Part shown: positions 1 through 7,733 of the stretch, piece after piece
Position numbering within the stretch: the stretch's first letter is position 1
Layout of the letters: each line of letters starts with the position of its first letter
Source of the DNA: Clostridium sp. CAG:793
GTDB lineage: Bacteria; Bacillota; Clostridia; TANB77; CAG-508
NCBI GenBank assembly: GCA_000433915.1
Contig: HF993646.1
Location: forward strand, 165,427 to 229,426
Direction of reading: 5' to 3'
Length of the DNA: 64,000 nt
The notes under the pieces: generated by a model
Databases searched by the model: none
What the model saw: only the letters and a program-made list of their open reading frames with translations
Told to the model about the DNA's origin: nothing
Position numbers and translations under genes: made by a program

Positions 1-63
1 GATTACTTTTTCTTTATTAATTCTTATACTACTATGGCATAAAACTTCTATGTTTTCTAACAT
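1..63 (-). CDS. MBL-fold metal-dependent hydrolase, 5' end only
   Basis: The first 21 codons of a gene that runs off the left edge. On the minus strand an AAAGGAG ribosome binding site lies 7 nt before the ATG at 63-61, and the peptide starts MLENIEVLCHSSIRI. This N-terminus resembles the first beta strand of small MBL-fold hydrolases (UlaG/UPF0173-like), in which the His-Ser-Ser segment precedes a Gly/Asp-rich turn. It lies 31 nt downstream of the PAP2 gene in the same direction, so the two may be co-transcribed. The metal-binding HxHxDH motif would lie outside the window, so the family call rests on the N-terminus only. Confidence 0.5.
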   Translation of the reverse strand, partial: MLENIEVLCHSSIRINKEKVI

Positions 64-93
64 TATAGCTCTCCTTTTATTTGCTCTATATAT

Positions 94-732
94 TTATTTT
101 TCTATTATGAATTTATTAACCGCGCTTATGAATATAACTAGATATGATATTGAAATAAGAAATCCACCTAAAACATCACTTGTGTAATGTACTCCTAAAT
201 AAATTCTACTTATTCCAATTGTACATATTAATAGACTTAAAACTACAATAGAAATCCATTTGATATATTTATTTTTTACATATTTATAAATCAAATATAT
301 TAAATATCCGTAAAAAGCCATGCTTATCATGGAATGTCCTGATGGAAAACTATATCCTGTTTCTTCAATTATTCTATATTCTGTTGGTCTTGGTCTTTGT
401 AATATTCCTTTTAATAATTGATTTAGTATTGTTACTATAACTAAGTTTGAAAATATTGATACTCCTATTTTCTTATTTTTTATCACTACAAACAATACTA
501 TTGTTAGTACTATTAAAAATATTGCTCCTCCAAAGTTGGTGATAAACTTTGCTATTGGTGTTACAAAATCTGATATTAAAAATTTGGATATTATCTCATA
601 TCCTATTATATCACCATTCATTATTTCTTTGTGAAATACATCTTCTGCTAGAGCTAAAAATCCAATTAAGCAAATAAATAATATGATCCATTTTAAATTT
701 TTTGTAATAAATTCTTTTATTTTGTCTTTCAT
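94..732 (-). CDS. PAP2-family membrane phosphatase
   Basis: Integral membrane phosphatase of the PAP2/phosphatidate phosphatase superfamily, probably acting on lipid (di)phosphates such as undecaprenyl pyrophosphate or phosphatidylglycerol phosphate at the outer face of the membrane. The three signature motifs are in order: KGILQRPRP near residue 110 (K-x6-RP), SFPSGHS near 130 (PSGH), and SRIYLGVHYTSDVLGG near 175-190 (SR-x5-H-x3-D). About five to six hydrophobic segments frame them. Length (212 aa) is normal for bacterial PAP2 proteins. The exact substrate cannot be told from sequence. Upstream lies a separate unit with its own terminator at 821-851. Confidence 0.9.
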   Translation of the reverse strand: MKDKIKEFITKNLKWIILFICLIGFLALAEDVFHKEIMNGDIIGYEIISKFLISDFVTPIAKFITNFGGAIFLIVLTIVLFVVIKNKKIGVSIFSNLVIVTILNQLLKGILQRPRPTEYRIIEETGYSFPSGHSMISMAFYGYLIYLIYKYVKNKYIKWISIVVLSLLICTIGISRIYLGVHYTSDVLGGFLISISYLVIFISAVNKFIIEK

Positions 733-820
733 TTTTACCTCTTATAATCTTTTTGTTATTAATATATTATCATAAATGCTTAACTTCTTTCAAGATTATT
801 TAGCTATTAATTCATTCGTA

Positions 821-851
821 AAAAAATCAGCTCCATTTTTTATTGGAGCCA
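821..851 (-). terminator. Rho-independent terminator after the 857-1411 gene
   Basis: Read on the minus strand, GGCTCCA pairs with TGGAGCT across an A/T loop and is followed by a run of T (the A tract at 820-826). It lies directly after the stop of the membrane-anchored hypothetical gene and separates it from the PAP2 gene. Confidence 0.75.
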
Positions 852-856
852 ACTTC

Positions 857-1411
857 TCATTCTATATTTATAGTCTTTATAATTTTAATTATCTCGTCAT
901 TATCATTTTTCTGTAGATTTCGATTAATTATTGCTATATTATGATTCATCTCTGCGAATGAAATATCTATCCATTCATCACTATTTCCATAATATCCTAC
1001 AACTGCTTGTTTTCCGTTGTTCAATGTTATATTTTTGGATGTTCTTTCACTTCCGCAAACGCCGAAATTCTCTTTATAAAAATATAATATCGCACATTGT
1101 TCTTCATTACTTTTGAATAACTTTAAAGCATATATATAGTCATCATTTTCTGCTGCTTGAATCTCTTTATAATTCCAGCCATTCATAATATCCAGTTCTA
1201 TTGTAGTATCTCCAACTGTTTTAGAATATTTTTGATAATTTTCTTCAGTTGCATTATCATTTTGATTTGTTTTTACTATTGCTGAATATTTTTTACCCCA
1301 AGTTCCGAATATTACTTCTTCTCCATTTTTCATTTTGTTGAAGTCAATTAAATACATTGTTACGACGATTCCTATCAGTATAATTACTAGTATAATTATT
1401 ATTTTTTTCAT
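857..1411 (-). CDS. Membrane-anchored hypothetical protein downstream of an ECF sigma factor
   Basis: 184 residues with a single N-terminal hydrophobic segment (residues about 3-22, MKKIIIILVIILIGIVV) and an extracytoplasmic soluble domain, so probably a membrane-tethered protein facing the outside. No lipobox cysteine is visible. Two cysteines (in ...EEQCAILYF... and ...FGVCGSE...) could form a disulfide. I chose the ATG at 1411, 5 nt after AGGTGG, over a GTG three codons earlier. It starts 22 nt after the sigma-factor stop, so the two are almost certainly one operon. This suggests a sensor, anti-sigma partner or target of that sigma factor, but I recognise no anti-sigma domain. Function unknown. 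Confidence 0.7.
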   Translation of the reverse strand: MKKIIIILVIILIGIVVTMYLIDFNKMKNGEEVIFGTWGKKYSAIVKTNQNDNATEENYQKYSKTVGDTTIELDIMNGWNYKEIQAAENDDYIYALKLFKSNEEQCAILYFYKENFGVCGSERTSKNITLNNGKQAVVGYYGNSDEWIDISFAEMNHNIAIINRNLQKNDNDEIIKIIKTINIE

Positions 1412-1432
1412 ATATGCCACCTAACCTTTCTA

Positions 1433-2299
1433 CTATTTAGACAAATTTTTCTTAAGTTTTAGTTGGTATTTTGCAAAAATAATTGAAAAAATTATCGTTA
1501 GCATTAAAAATACTGTTGAAATTCCCATCAATCCTATTGCAGGGTAATTTACTTCATTTTCATTAGTTTCTTCGATAATAGTTGTATTAATTTCTTCTTG
1601 TGAATTTTGTTGTGTATTCTCACTTTTTTCATATTGCTGTTTTTGATTTTCATCAGCAGCAATTACAATATTCTCTATTACATTTTCTTCTTGAATTGGA
1701 GATATAATTTTTTTTGTGCTTTTTAAAGCATATATGCTTGATATAAATGAAATGATAAACATAGTCAGATTGCTTAATAGCAATTTTAATGTATTTATTG
1801 CTTTATAATATCTCCATTTTACTGTTCCTGTTGGCATATTTAAAATTTTGCCTATTTCTTCAAATGAAAAGTTTGAAATTATTTTTAGTGAAATAATTTC
1901 TTTTTCATTATCATTTAGTTTACTAATTAATCTGTTATAATTTTCTTGATCGATTATTTTACTTATTTCTTGATTATTGTCTTCAATTTCATATATATCG
2001 TCTAAATTAATATTATTCCTATTGCTTTTAAAATAATTTAATGTTTCGTTTTTAGTAACAGAATATATCCAACTAGTCTCATTTTTTGTAGGAAGATTTT
2101 CTTTATCCATTGAATATATTTTTTCAAATACAAGTTGCATTACATCTTCTGCGTCGCTTTTATTTTTTAATATACTATACGCAATTTTATATATTAATTT
2201 ACTGTATTTACTATAAAGTTCTTCAAATGCAGTATTGTTATTATTTTTTATTTTTGCAAATAAATTTTTTAACTCTTTTACATTTATTTTTTCTGACAT
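1433..2299 (-). CDS. ECF-type RNA polymerase sigma factor with C-terminal membrane segments
   Basis: Group IV sigma factor. Sigma-2 domain at about residues 10-85 (FEELYSKYSKLIYKIAYSILKNKSDAEDVMQLVFEK-type region 2 with the DAEDVMQ motif) and sigma-4 at about 115-175, with the helix-turn-helix in SFEEIGKILNMPTGTVKWR. Beyond sigma-4 there are about 110 extra residues containing a hydrophobic segment right after region 4 (LTMFIISFISSIYAL), a polar Gln/Glu-rich linker and a second membrane segment near the C-terminus (IGLMGISTVFLMLTIIFSIIF). The start is the ATG at 2299, 5 nt after AAAGGAC; an in-frame ATG five codons upstream would place this SD inside the gene. A sigma factor fused to its own membrane anchor may need no separate anti-sigma factor. 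Confidence 0.85.
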   Translation of the reverse strand: MSEKINVKELKNLFAKIKNNNNTAFEELYSKYSKLIYKIAYSILKNKSDAEDVMQLVFEKIYSMDKENLPTKNETSWIYSVTKNETLNYFKSNRNNINLDDIYEIEDNNQEISKIIDQENYNRLISKLNDNEKEIISLKIISNFSFEEIGKILNMPTGTVKWRYYKAINTLKLLLSNLTMFIISFISSIYALKSTKKIISPIQEENVIENIVIAADENQKQQYEKSENTQQNSQEEINTTIIEETNENEVNYPAIGLMGISTVFLMLTIIFSIIFAKYQLKLKKNLSK

Positions 2300-2355
2300 A
2301 TGTAGTCCTTTCATTTTTTATATTTATAGCATATCTCAAAAATAGTATTTTACAT

Positions 2356-3552
2356 TTATAAATCGTTCTCATTTTTTATTATCATTCCATTTTTATCAAT
2401 TCTAAAATTTCTATGAAACATCATATTTATGGTAAGAAATTGATATATTGATGATGTCACTTGTCCTATCCCAGTACAATATGGTGTTTTTAATAGTGAC
2501 ATTATCATTCTTAAAATTCCAGCAAATAATTTGTTAGATGTTACTTTTATTTCAAACTTTTCTAACTGCAAATAACATGTTTTTATACTATAAACTGGAT
2601 ACAATACAAAATTAAGCAATTCAAAGCTTAAATAAATAGCAGTAATTTTTAAATCCAAATTATAATATCTAAAAGAAACTACAAGCATTATGAAAACAGT
2701 TGTAAGTAAAATGCCTAATAATTTATATGCATTTACTTTATGATCTTTATAATAAAATTGTTCTTTACTTATATCTATTTTTGCAACAGTTTTTATAGCC
2801 TCAAATGAATCCCATTGTGTATCCGTTATTAATGCCACAAAATTTAATGCCAGCATATATTTTTCTCCAAATTTTAATGCATTACTTAGTCCAAATAGAA
2901 ATATTAGAAAAAATAGTATATTATTGCATATTTCAACGGATTCATACTTACAGCAATTTAAAATATTAATTTGAAACTTAAACTTTTTATACTGTTTTAT
3001 TATAACATAAACCGTATATATTAATATTGCTATTAGTGTAGTAACTACTATTTGTATCTTATCTTTTAATATTATTGAGGATAAGATCAATATCACAAAA
3101 TTTAATAAATTGAATCTCATGCAATATTTATTAGCCAATTTTTCTTTATTTTCAAAGTATAGTTTTTCTAATACAGAAGAAAATATCAAATGTATATATA
3201 ATTGCAAAATTGAATATACAGCAAATTCTTTATATGTATCATAATCCATATTCATAAATTCTACATATTTTTTCACATTGATAGCAAATATTCCAAATAC
3301 AACAAATCCTACTATTATTCCAAGTGTCATTCCTGATAATACAGCATTTTCATTTTTATCTTTTTCTTTACTTATATTTGCTCCCGTTGCAAATATACTT
3401 TTCATCAATGCCCATATAAATTGTAGTGGATATGTAAGTGTAAATACATTTACTAAATTTTTGTCTACAAGTAATCCTAACATAAACCATGACAATATTG
3501 GTATCAAAGAAAATATTGCGGAGTTAAAACTGATTCTTAATAGTCTTTTCAT
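2356..3552 (-). CDS. MATE-like multidrug/oligosaccharide exporter
   Basis: 398-residue polytopic membrane protein with about ten to twelve hydrophobic segments. The N-terminus (residues 1-75, including MLGLLVDKNLVNVFTLTYP and the KSIFATGANI loop) resembles the MATE/MOP flippase superfamily, where a short helix-breaking loop and an AtGanI-like segment follow the second helix. It is shorter than typical MATE proteins (about 450 aa) and the second half is poorly conserved. It is the last gene of a four-gene minus-strand operon with the histidine phosphatase, MFS protein and P-loop kinase. Substrate unknown; another MOP-superfamily subtype is possible. Confidence 0.6.
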   Translation of the reverse strand: MKRLLRISFNSAIFSLIPILSWFMLGLLVDKNLVNVFTLTYPLQFIWALMKSIFATGANISKEKDKNENAVLSGMTLGIIVGFVVFGIFAINVKKYVEFMNMDYDTYKEFAVYSILQLYIHLIFSSVLEKLYFENKEKLANKYCMRFNLLNFVILILSSIILKDKIQIVVTTLIAILIYTVYVIIKQYKKFKFQINILNCCKYESVEICNNILFFLIFLFGLSNALKFGEKYMLALNFVALITDTQWDSFEAIKTVAKIDISKEQFYYKDHKVNAYKLLGILLTTVFIMLVVSFRYYNLDLKITAIYLSFELLNFVLYPVYSIKTCYLQLEKFEIKVTSNKLFAGILRMIMSLLKTPYCTGIGQVTSSIYQFLTINMMFHRNFRIDKNGMIIKNENDL

Positions 3553-3593
3553 AATTTTCTACCTTTTAAAATTTCATTTTTTGTTCTATATGA

Positions 3594-4172
3594 CTAAATT
3601 TCTTTTTCTATTTCACACATAATATCATTTAAAACTTGTTCTCTATTCTCTGATGTATCATAATATTTAATCCTATATTCAGGGCATTCTTTTTTTAACA
3701 TTTCGTTTGCAGAATACCAATCAATAGCATGTTTTTTTAGATATTCTCTTGACAATCCAAATGTCCAATCCTTTTCAATATCGTGTTCAATACAAAGTTC
3801 TACCATTTCATCTACATTTAAATTACCAAGTCCAAGACATACAACAATAGTTTTTTTAAAATCAATCATTTCTTTAACTATTTTAGGATGTAATTGCCCA
3901 CTTTCTAATATATAACCATAATGATTTTTATCTTTTGAAATAGAAGAATTAAAAAACTCTAATAATGTTTTTTGAAAATATTCTCCGTGTTCAAACTCTT
4001 TTTGTTTATCAACATTGGTCCTGTAATATTTTTCTTTGTCTTCTGCTCTAATCATTGCCCATTTTAGTGAATCACTATGTATTAAGTTATAACTATTGTA
4101 TTTATCTTTTAACATCTCGCTTAATGTAGTTTTTCCTGCTCTACCTATTCCCATTATTAAGATATTTTTCAT
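3594..4172 (-). CDS. P-loop nucleotide kinase-like protein
   Basis: 192-residue soluble P-loop NTPase. A Walker A sequence (GIGRAGKTT) sits at the N-terminus, followed by HSDSLKWAM, reminiscent of the substrate-binding D-S segment of small-molecule kinases. The fold looks like AAA-type or 2-phosphoglycerate-kinase-like small kinases. The ATG at 4172 is preferred, 9 nt after TTAGGAG; the upstream in-frame ATG abuts the SD. It begins 12 nt after the MFS stop, so it is co-translated with that transporter. A kinase between two exporters and after a histidine phosphatase suggests metabolism of a phosphorylated small molecule or drug; this is inference. Confidence 0.65.
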   Translation of the reverse strand: MKNILIMGIGRAGKTTLSEMLKDKYNSYNLIHSDSLKWAMIRAEDKEKYYRTNVDKQKEFEHGEYFQKTLLEFFNSSISKDKNHYGYILESGQLHPKIVKEMIDFKKTIVVCLGLGNLNVDEMVELCIEHDIEKDWTFGLSREYLKKHAIDWYSANEMLKKECPEYRIKYYDTSENREQVLNDIMCEIEKEI

Positions 4173-4184
4173 ATTCTTCATCTC

Positions 4185-5408
4185 CTAACTTTCTTGTATC
4201 ATTCTATATAAATATAAACTAATAAATATTTCAATAACTGATAAAATTATTAAAATTATTATTACTACAATCATTGGATTATTAACCAAAATTACTGTAA
4301 AACTTAAACTCATAATTGCTCTTACAATTTTTCTTAATAAATCTAATGTAGTAAGTAATGATTGTTGTTGTTCTTTTTCTGCTTTTTTTAAGGCTAAATC
4401 TTGCATATATACCTTAAAAGGATCTCTTATAAATAAAATTATAATATATCCCAAACTCATAATTAATATTTTCAAAATAATTGAGTATGTGATTAAATAT
4501 CCTCCTACCATTAAGCAAAGAGATAACGATAATAAGAATGGTAATAAAAATCCTACTTTGTCTTTGTATTTTTTATGTATTTTATTAAATGAAATATTTG
4601 AAATCACTCTCACTATTCTTGATATGCACAACATTCCACCTATTATCAATGCAGTTTTTTCAACATTGAAATTTTTTAGCAATTCTTGTTGTATAAATAA
4701 TTTTCCATTTGATTGTCCTGAATTGACGATTGGATAAAAAAGTCCATAGGATATTATTATAGATAAAACAATTTTTGAATAATTTATTTTTTTCAGCTTG
4801 TCCTTATTTTCTTTATAAATTTTACTTTTAATACAATTATTATTTGAATAATCAATCATATTGAAAGATAACACAAAACAAACAAAGCAAAACGTTATGC
4901 AGCCTATCATTGGTAAATAATTATTTATGTTAAACATAAAACTCGCAACAAACGATATTATCATTGTTGCTATTGCATATATTGTGTTAGCATTGGTTCT
5001 AAACTTTATATATTCATTTTCTCTATTTTGTAATTCCAAATTATTTTTTAATACAACATTTATCATATTTTGAAATGTAAATGCCACTTCATACAATATT
5101 TTTCCTATTACTACAATAATGTAATCTGTACCTAAAGTTAATAAAATACTTGATATTAAAAGTAATAATGAGCCTAATCTTACAGACTTTGTATTTCCTA
5201 TTTTCTTGATTATATTAAGTAAAGGTATCTGAAGTAGTATGCAAGTTATTAGAGAAATGGACGTTAGTGATACAATTTGTGAAGCATTAAAATTTTTAAC
5301 AACAGTTAAAAACAAAGTATCTATTGCAGCCCAAAATAATAAATCTCCAGATAACCCTGCAAACCACGGAAATAATTTATTAAATTTTATTAAATTTTGT
5401 TCGTTCAT
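4185..5408 (-). CDS. MFS transporter
   Basis: Major facilitator superfamily permease of 407 residues with about 12 hydrophobic segments. N-terminal helix 1 (PWFAGLSGDLLFWAAIDTLF) and the loop KKIGNTKSVRLGSLLL between helices 2 and 3 match the G-x3-D-R-x-G-R-type loop seen in MFS proteins. The ATG at 5408 has no good SD of its own. It lies inside a 29-codon ORF (5380-5469) that does have a strong SD and overlaps the preceding histidine phosphatase stop, so translation is probably coupled. A TTG at 5420 in the same frame is too close to a GAAAGAA stretch to be convincing. Substrate unknown. Confidence 0.8.
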   Translation of the reverse strand: MNEQNLIKFNKLFPWFAGLSGDLLFWAAIDTLFLTVVKNFNASQIVSLTSISLITCILLQIPLLNIIKKIGNTKSVRLGSLLLLISSILLTLGTDYIIVVIGKILYEVAFTFQNMINVVLKNNLELQNRENEYIKFRTNANTIYAIATMIISFVASFMFNINNYLPMIGCITFCFVCFVLSFNMIDYSNNNCIKSKIYKENKDKLKKINYSKIVLSIIISYGLFYPIVNSGQSNGKLFIQQELLKNFNVEKTALIIGGMLCISRIVRVISNISFNKIHKKYKDKVGFLLPFLLSLSLCLMVGGYLITYSIILKILIMSLGYIIILFIRDPFKVYMQDLALKKAEKEQQQSLLTTLDLLRKIVRAIMSLSFTVILVNNPMIVVIIILIILSVIEIFISLYLYRMIQES

Positions 5409-5469
5409 ATCTATACACAATTCTTTCTATTTCTAGTAAAATTCCTGTTTCTTCGCTTGTTAATTTCAT
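5380..5469 (-). CDS. Possible 29-aa coupling peptide overlapping the MFS start
   Basis: An ORF beginning MKLTSEETGILLEIERIV starts at ATG 5469 with a strong SD (AAAGGAG, 8 nt spacing) embedded in the last codons of the histidine phosphatase, and its ATG overlaps that gene's TGA as ATGA. It ends at 5380, inside the MFS gene in another frame, so it spans the MFS start codon. Either it is a translated leader that delivers ribosomes to the poorly primed MFS start, or it marks an old frameshift. The peptide is charged and helical-looking. No homologue recognised. Confidence 0.4.
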   Translation of the reverse strand: MKLTSEETGILLEIERIVYRYERTKFNKI

Positions 5470-5990
5470 AATTCATACTCCTTTATCTGACAATTTTTTA
5501 ATCCTCTATTTAAAAATTTGCCATCAGCTATCCCATTAAAATAACAGCTAAACGCTTTTGATACTCCACTATGAGCTACTATGAGCACATTTCTGTAGTC
5601 TTTTGTTTTTAGTTCATCTAAAAAGCTATAAACTCTATTAAAAAACACTTTAATATTTTCACTTGTACCATATTGAATAGTTGTATAGTAATTCCAATAT
5701 TCTTCTCGATTTGTTACTTCAATAGGATGTCCATTTAAACTACCCGGATCTCGTTCTTTAAGTCTATAATCTATTACTATGTCTTTATTCTCAATATTAA
5801 TAATATTCGCAGTATGTTTTGCTCTTAATAATGGAGAAGATATAATAGTATCATATTCAATATTCTTTATTTTTTCTCTTAATTTTTTAGCTTGTTTCAT
5901 TCCTGTTTCATTTAAATCTTCATCTTCTCTATTATATAGTCCATATAAATTATGATTTACTTCTCCATGTCTTATTAGATATACTTTCAT
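5466..5990 (-). CDS. Histidine phosphatase family protein (phosphoglycerate mutase-like)
   Basis: Branch 1 histidine phosphatase. The catalytic RHG motif is at the N-terminus (VYLIRHGEVNHN, His about residue 9), followed by a second Arg in SPLLRAKHTA, the acidic E in KERDPGSLNG, and the second catalytic His in VLIVAHSGVSKAF. These positions match cofactor-independent phosphatases of the PhoE/CobC type rather than glycolytic mutases, which are longer. The start is the ATG at 5990, 9 nt after GGAG; a TTG five codons upstream overlaps that SD. It is first in the operon with MFS, kinase and MATE-like genes. Confidence 0.85.
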   Translation of the reverse strand: MKVYLIRHGEVNHNLYGLYNREDEDLNETGMKQAKKLREKIKNIEYDTIISSPLLRAKHTANIINIENKDIVIDYRLKERDPGSLNGHPIEVTNREEYWNYYTTIQYGTSENIKVFFNRVYSFLDELKTKDYRNVLIVAHSGVSKAFSCYFNGIADGKFLNRGLKNCQIKEYEL

Positions 5991-6168
5991 AAAACTTTTC
6001 TCCAAATCTATATATATTTCATCTACATTTCTTTTGTTGTCTTGATGTAAAAGATAATCCCCTTTCCCATTTCTAATATTTTTTCAAATCTGGCACTTTT
6101 AAATTTTTGCAATATATAATCTTCTATATTATTTGTTGCATTTTGGTCATTTTATCATAGAATATCCA

Positions 6169-6195
6169 AAAAAGAAAGCTTATACCTTTCTTTTT
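6169..6195. terminator. A/T-flanked hairpin between the divergent units
   Basis: AAAAAGAAAG pairs with CTTTCTTTTT over a 7-nt loop, with oligo-A before and oligo-T after, so it can act on either strand. It lies between the plus-strand promoter at 6225 and the histidine phosphatase operon. The remaining DNA from 5991 to 6168 contains no convincing gene; one minus-strand frame is open for 42 codons without a start codon. Confidence 0.5.
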
Positions 6196-6224
6196 ATATA
6201 ATTTATTCTACTTAATTTTCTTTC

Positions 6225-6253
6225 TTGTTTTTACATAGTATCTATGCTATAAT
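6225..6253 (+). promoter_or_regulatory. Sigma-A type promoter
   Basis: TTGTTT at 6225-6230 and TATAAT at 6248-6253 separated by exactly 17 bp, followed 34 nt later by a consensus AGGAGG. It drives the start-less PASTA-like ORF. Confidence 0.75.
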
Positions 6254-6286
6254 TACAAACAACCCTTTTTATAAGGATATTATTAT

Positions 6287-6559
6287 AGGAGGTCTTCAGA
6301 TAAACAAAATAGTGGCAGAAAAAAAGGAAAAATAAGTGCAGGGAGTTATATTGAATTAATAGGAAAAGATTATAAAAGTGTAGAAGCACACTTAAAAGCA
6401 GCGGGGTTTACTAATATTGAATTAATTGAGTTAAATGATTCGGGAATTATGTTCTGGAACAATGGAAAGGTAGAAACTATTTCCATTGGTGGAAATACAT
6501 GCTTCGATACTACTAGTTATTTTAATAAGGACATAAAAATTATTATATCATACCATTAA
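6287..6559 (+). pseudogene. PASTA-like domain protein lacking a start codon
   Basis: An open frame runs from 6275 to the TAA at 6557-6559 and translates to a convincing protein: after a basic stretch (GRKKGKISAG) comes SYIELIGKDYKSVEAHLKAA, then GFTNIELIELNDSG and an ending with KIIISYH. The pattern (a G-K/x-D-Y-x-x-V-x-x-x-L-x-x-A-G-F motif followed by beta strands) resembles PASTA-like modules at the C-termini of Firmicutes zinc-ribbon or SHOCT proteins. A good promoter (6225-6253) and AGGAGG SD (6287-6292) precede it, but no ATG, GTG or TTG occurs in frame between the SD and the domain. An ATA codon sits at the expected start distance in another frame. A 5' deletion or start-codon mutation is likely. 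Confidence 0.55.
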
Positions 6560-6603
6560 TAAAAGAGTCGTACCATCTATTCAGAAAATACAACTCTTTT
6601 ATT
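6558..6603. terminator. Hairpin between convergent PASTA-like and ROK-like remnants
   Basis: AATAAAAGAGT (6558-6568) is perfectly complementary to ACTCTTTTATT (6593-6603) across a 24-nt loop. It lies at the convergence of a plus-strand and a minus-strand remnant and could serve both. Confidence 0.5.
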
Positions 6604-6613
6604 GAGAATGATA

Positions 6614-7659
6614 TCACTCCCGACCTTCGAAGAACTTGCTCATCGCAAAGCATGCGATAGACTTTGCAAAGTTGCTGTCATCGAATTTTACCTCGCTGAT
6701 GTTTAAAGCTTTAAAGTCAGAATAGACAAAACTGGAAACATCTTCACTAGCTAGTGCTCCTCCGACGATTAAAACGGAGGGATGTACAAAATGCATAAAA
6801 GGAATAATTTTTCGCAATACGATGTCTTTCGCCTCAAAGAGGCTAATTGAATCTGTGTTATGCTCAAAGAGAGTACTGATAGCCTCTTTCTCACATGTGT
6901 CAAGAGTAATTAATCCCTTGGCGGGACTAATTGTGCACTAATTGAATCTGTGCTATGCTCAAAGAGAGTACTGATAGCCTTTTTTTCACATGTGTCAAGA
7001 GTAATTAATCCCTTGGCGGGACTAATTGTGTCATTTGATAACAGATAAATGGCTTCATTGCCAACATACAGATACCACATGTCATCTAGAAAGTGATCTG
7101 ATTTCAATATGTAGTAATTAGCTCGTACTGCCTCGAAAAGTGTACATTTGTCTAGAAACGAAGAACTGTTCAATGATAAATGTGAATTGGAGATAGTGAC
7201 ATCACCTGAGAGAGTTATTGTCCCCTGAATAGAAATGCCGACATTTAAGATTTTGTCCTCTTGAGAGAAGAGATGAACTAAAAATGTAATTCTAGACAAA
7301 AGACTAAGGTTAGTGTTATTAATGATTGCAATAAAACTATCATAGTTTTCCTTAGAGAGCACTTCACTTAATTCAACAGTTTCTTGGGCTAGATTCAGTG
7401 CAATGCAGTTAATGTTAATTCCATCAGAATAAATGCCAATAAATAATGATGTGTCCGAAATATCAGGATTGATCTTATAAGAATCTCCTCCGTTAATTAT
7501 TATTCCTTCGTTAAGCAAAGAGCCTACCTTTTTATTCACAGTAGGCCAACTTACGCCGAGTTTGATTGCGATAGAAAGCTTATTAACTGTTTTCGCACGT
7601 ACTACTCCTGACATGAAAACATAATCTCCCTTTAATATTTCGAGTTGCCGTTCTGTCAT
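6614..7659 (-). pseudogene. ROK-like transcriptional regulator disrupted by a tandem duplication
   Basis: N-terminal winged helix-turn-helix (about residues 1-60, with SIAIKLGVSWPTVNKKVGSL) followed by an actin/hexokinase-like region (FIGIYSDGININCIALNL, NVGISIQGTITLSGDV) and a C-terminal VLIVGGAL segment typical of ROK-type repressors of sugar genes. The reading frame stops at 6910 because a 93-bp segment is duplicated with a 95-bp period. Removing 95 bp leaves 951 nt, exactly 317 codons, and joins the frame into LFEAKDIVLRKIIPF and onward to the stop at 6614. ROK zinc-site cysteines are not evident, so it may be a divergent member. Base composition is clearly more GC-rich than the neighbours, and an integrase remnant adjoins, both suggesting acquisition. 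The promoter is intact. Confidence 0.7.
6843..7030. repeat. Imperfect tandem duplication, 2 x 93 bp, inside the ROK-like gene
   Basis: Copies at 6843-6935 and 6938-7030 differ at only three positions (one T/C in GTGTTATG versus GTGCTATG, and two in the CCTCTTTCTCAC versus CCTTTTTTTCAC stretch) and are separated by CA. The 95-bp period is not a multiple of three, hence the frameshift. Confidence 0.95.
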
Positions 7660-7684
7660 TATGTTACCATCCTTTCAAAAAATT

Positions 7685-7697
7685 GTTTGTTGCAAAC
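7685..7697. promoter_or_regulatory. Palindrome between promoter and start of the ROK-like gene, possible operator
   Basis: GTTTG-TTG-CAAAC lies 8 bp downstream of the -10 box and 25 bp before the start codon, where an autoregulatory operator would sit. Only the symmetry and position support this. Confidence 0.4.
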
Positions 7698-7704
7698 TGA
7701 AAAA

Positions 7705-7733
7705 ATTATACCACAAATTACAACTAAAGTCAA
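7705..7733 (-). promoter_or_regulatory. Promoter of the ROK-like gene
   Basis: On the minus strand TTGACT, 17 bp, TATAAT: one mismatch from consensus in the -35 and none in the -10. The -35 overlaps the 3' end of the truncated integrase ORF, so the gene junction was formed without harming this promoter. Confidence 0.8.

Noticed and set aside
5991..6168. 42-codon open minus-strand frame (with EDYILQKFKSARFEKIL)
   Set aside because: No start codon or SD and no recognised domain; probably chance or a very old remnant.
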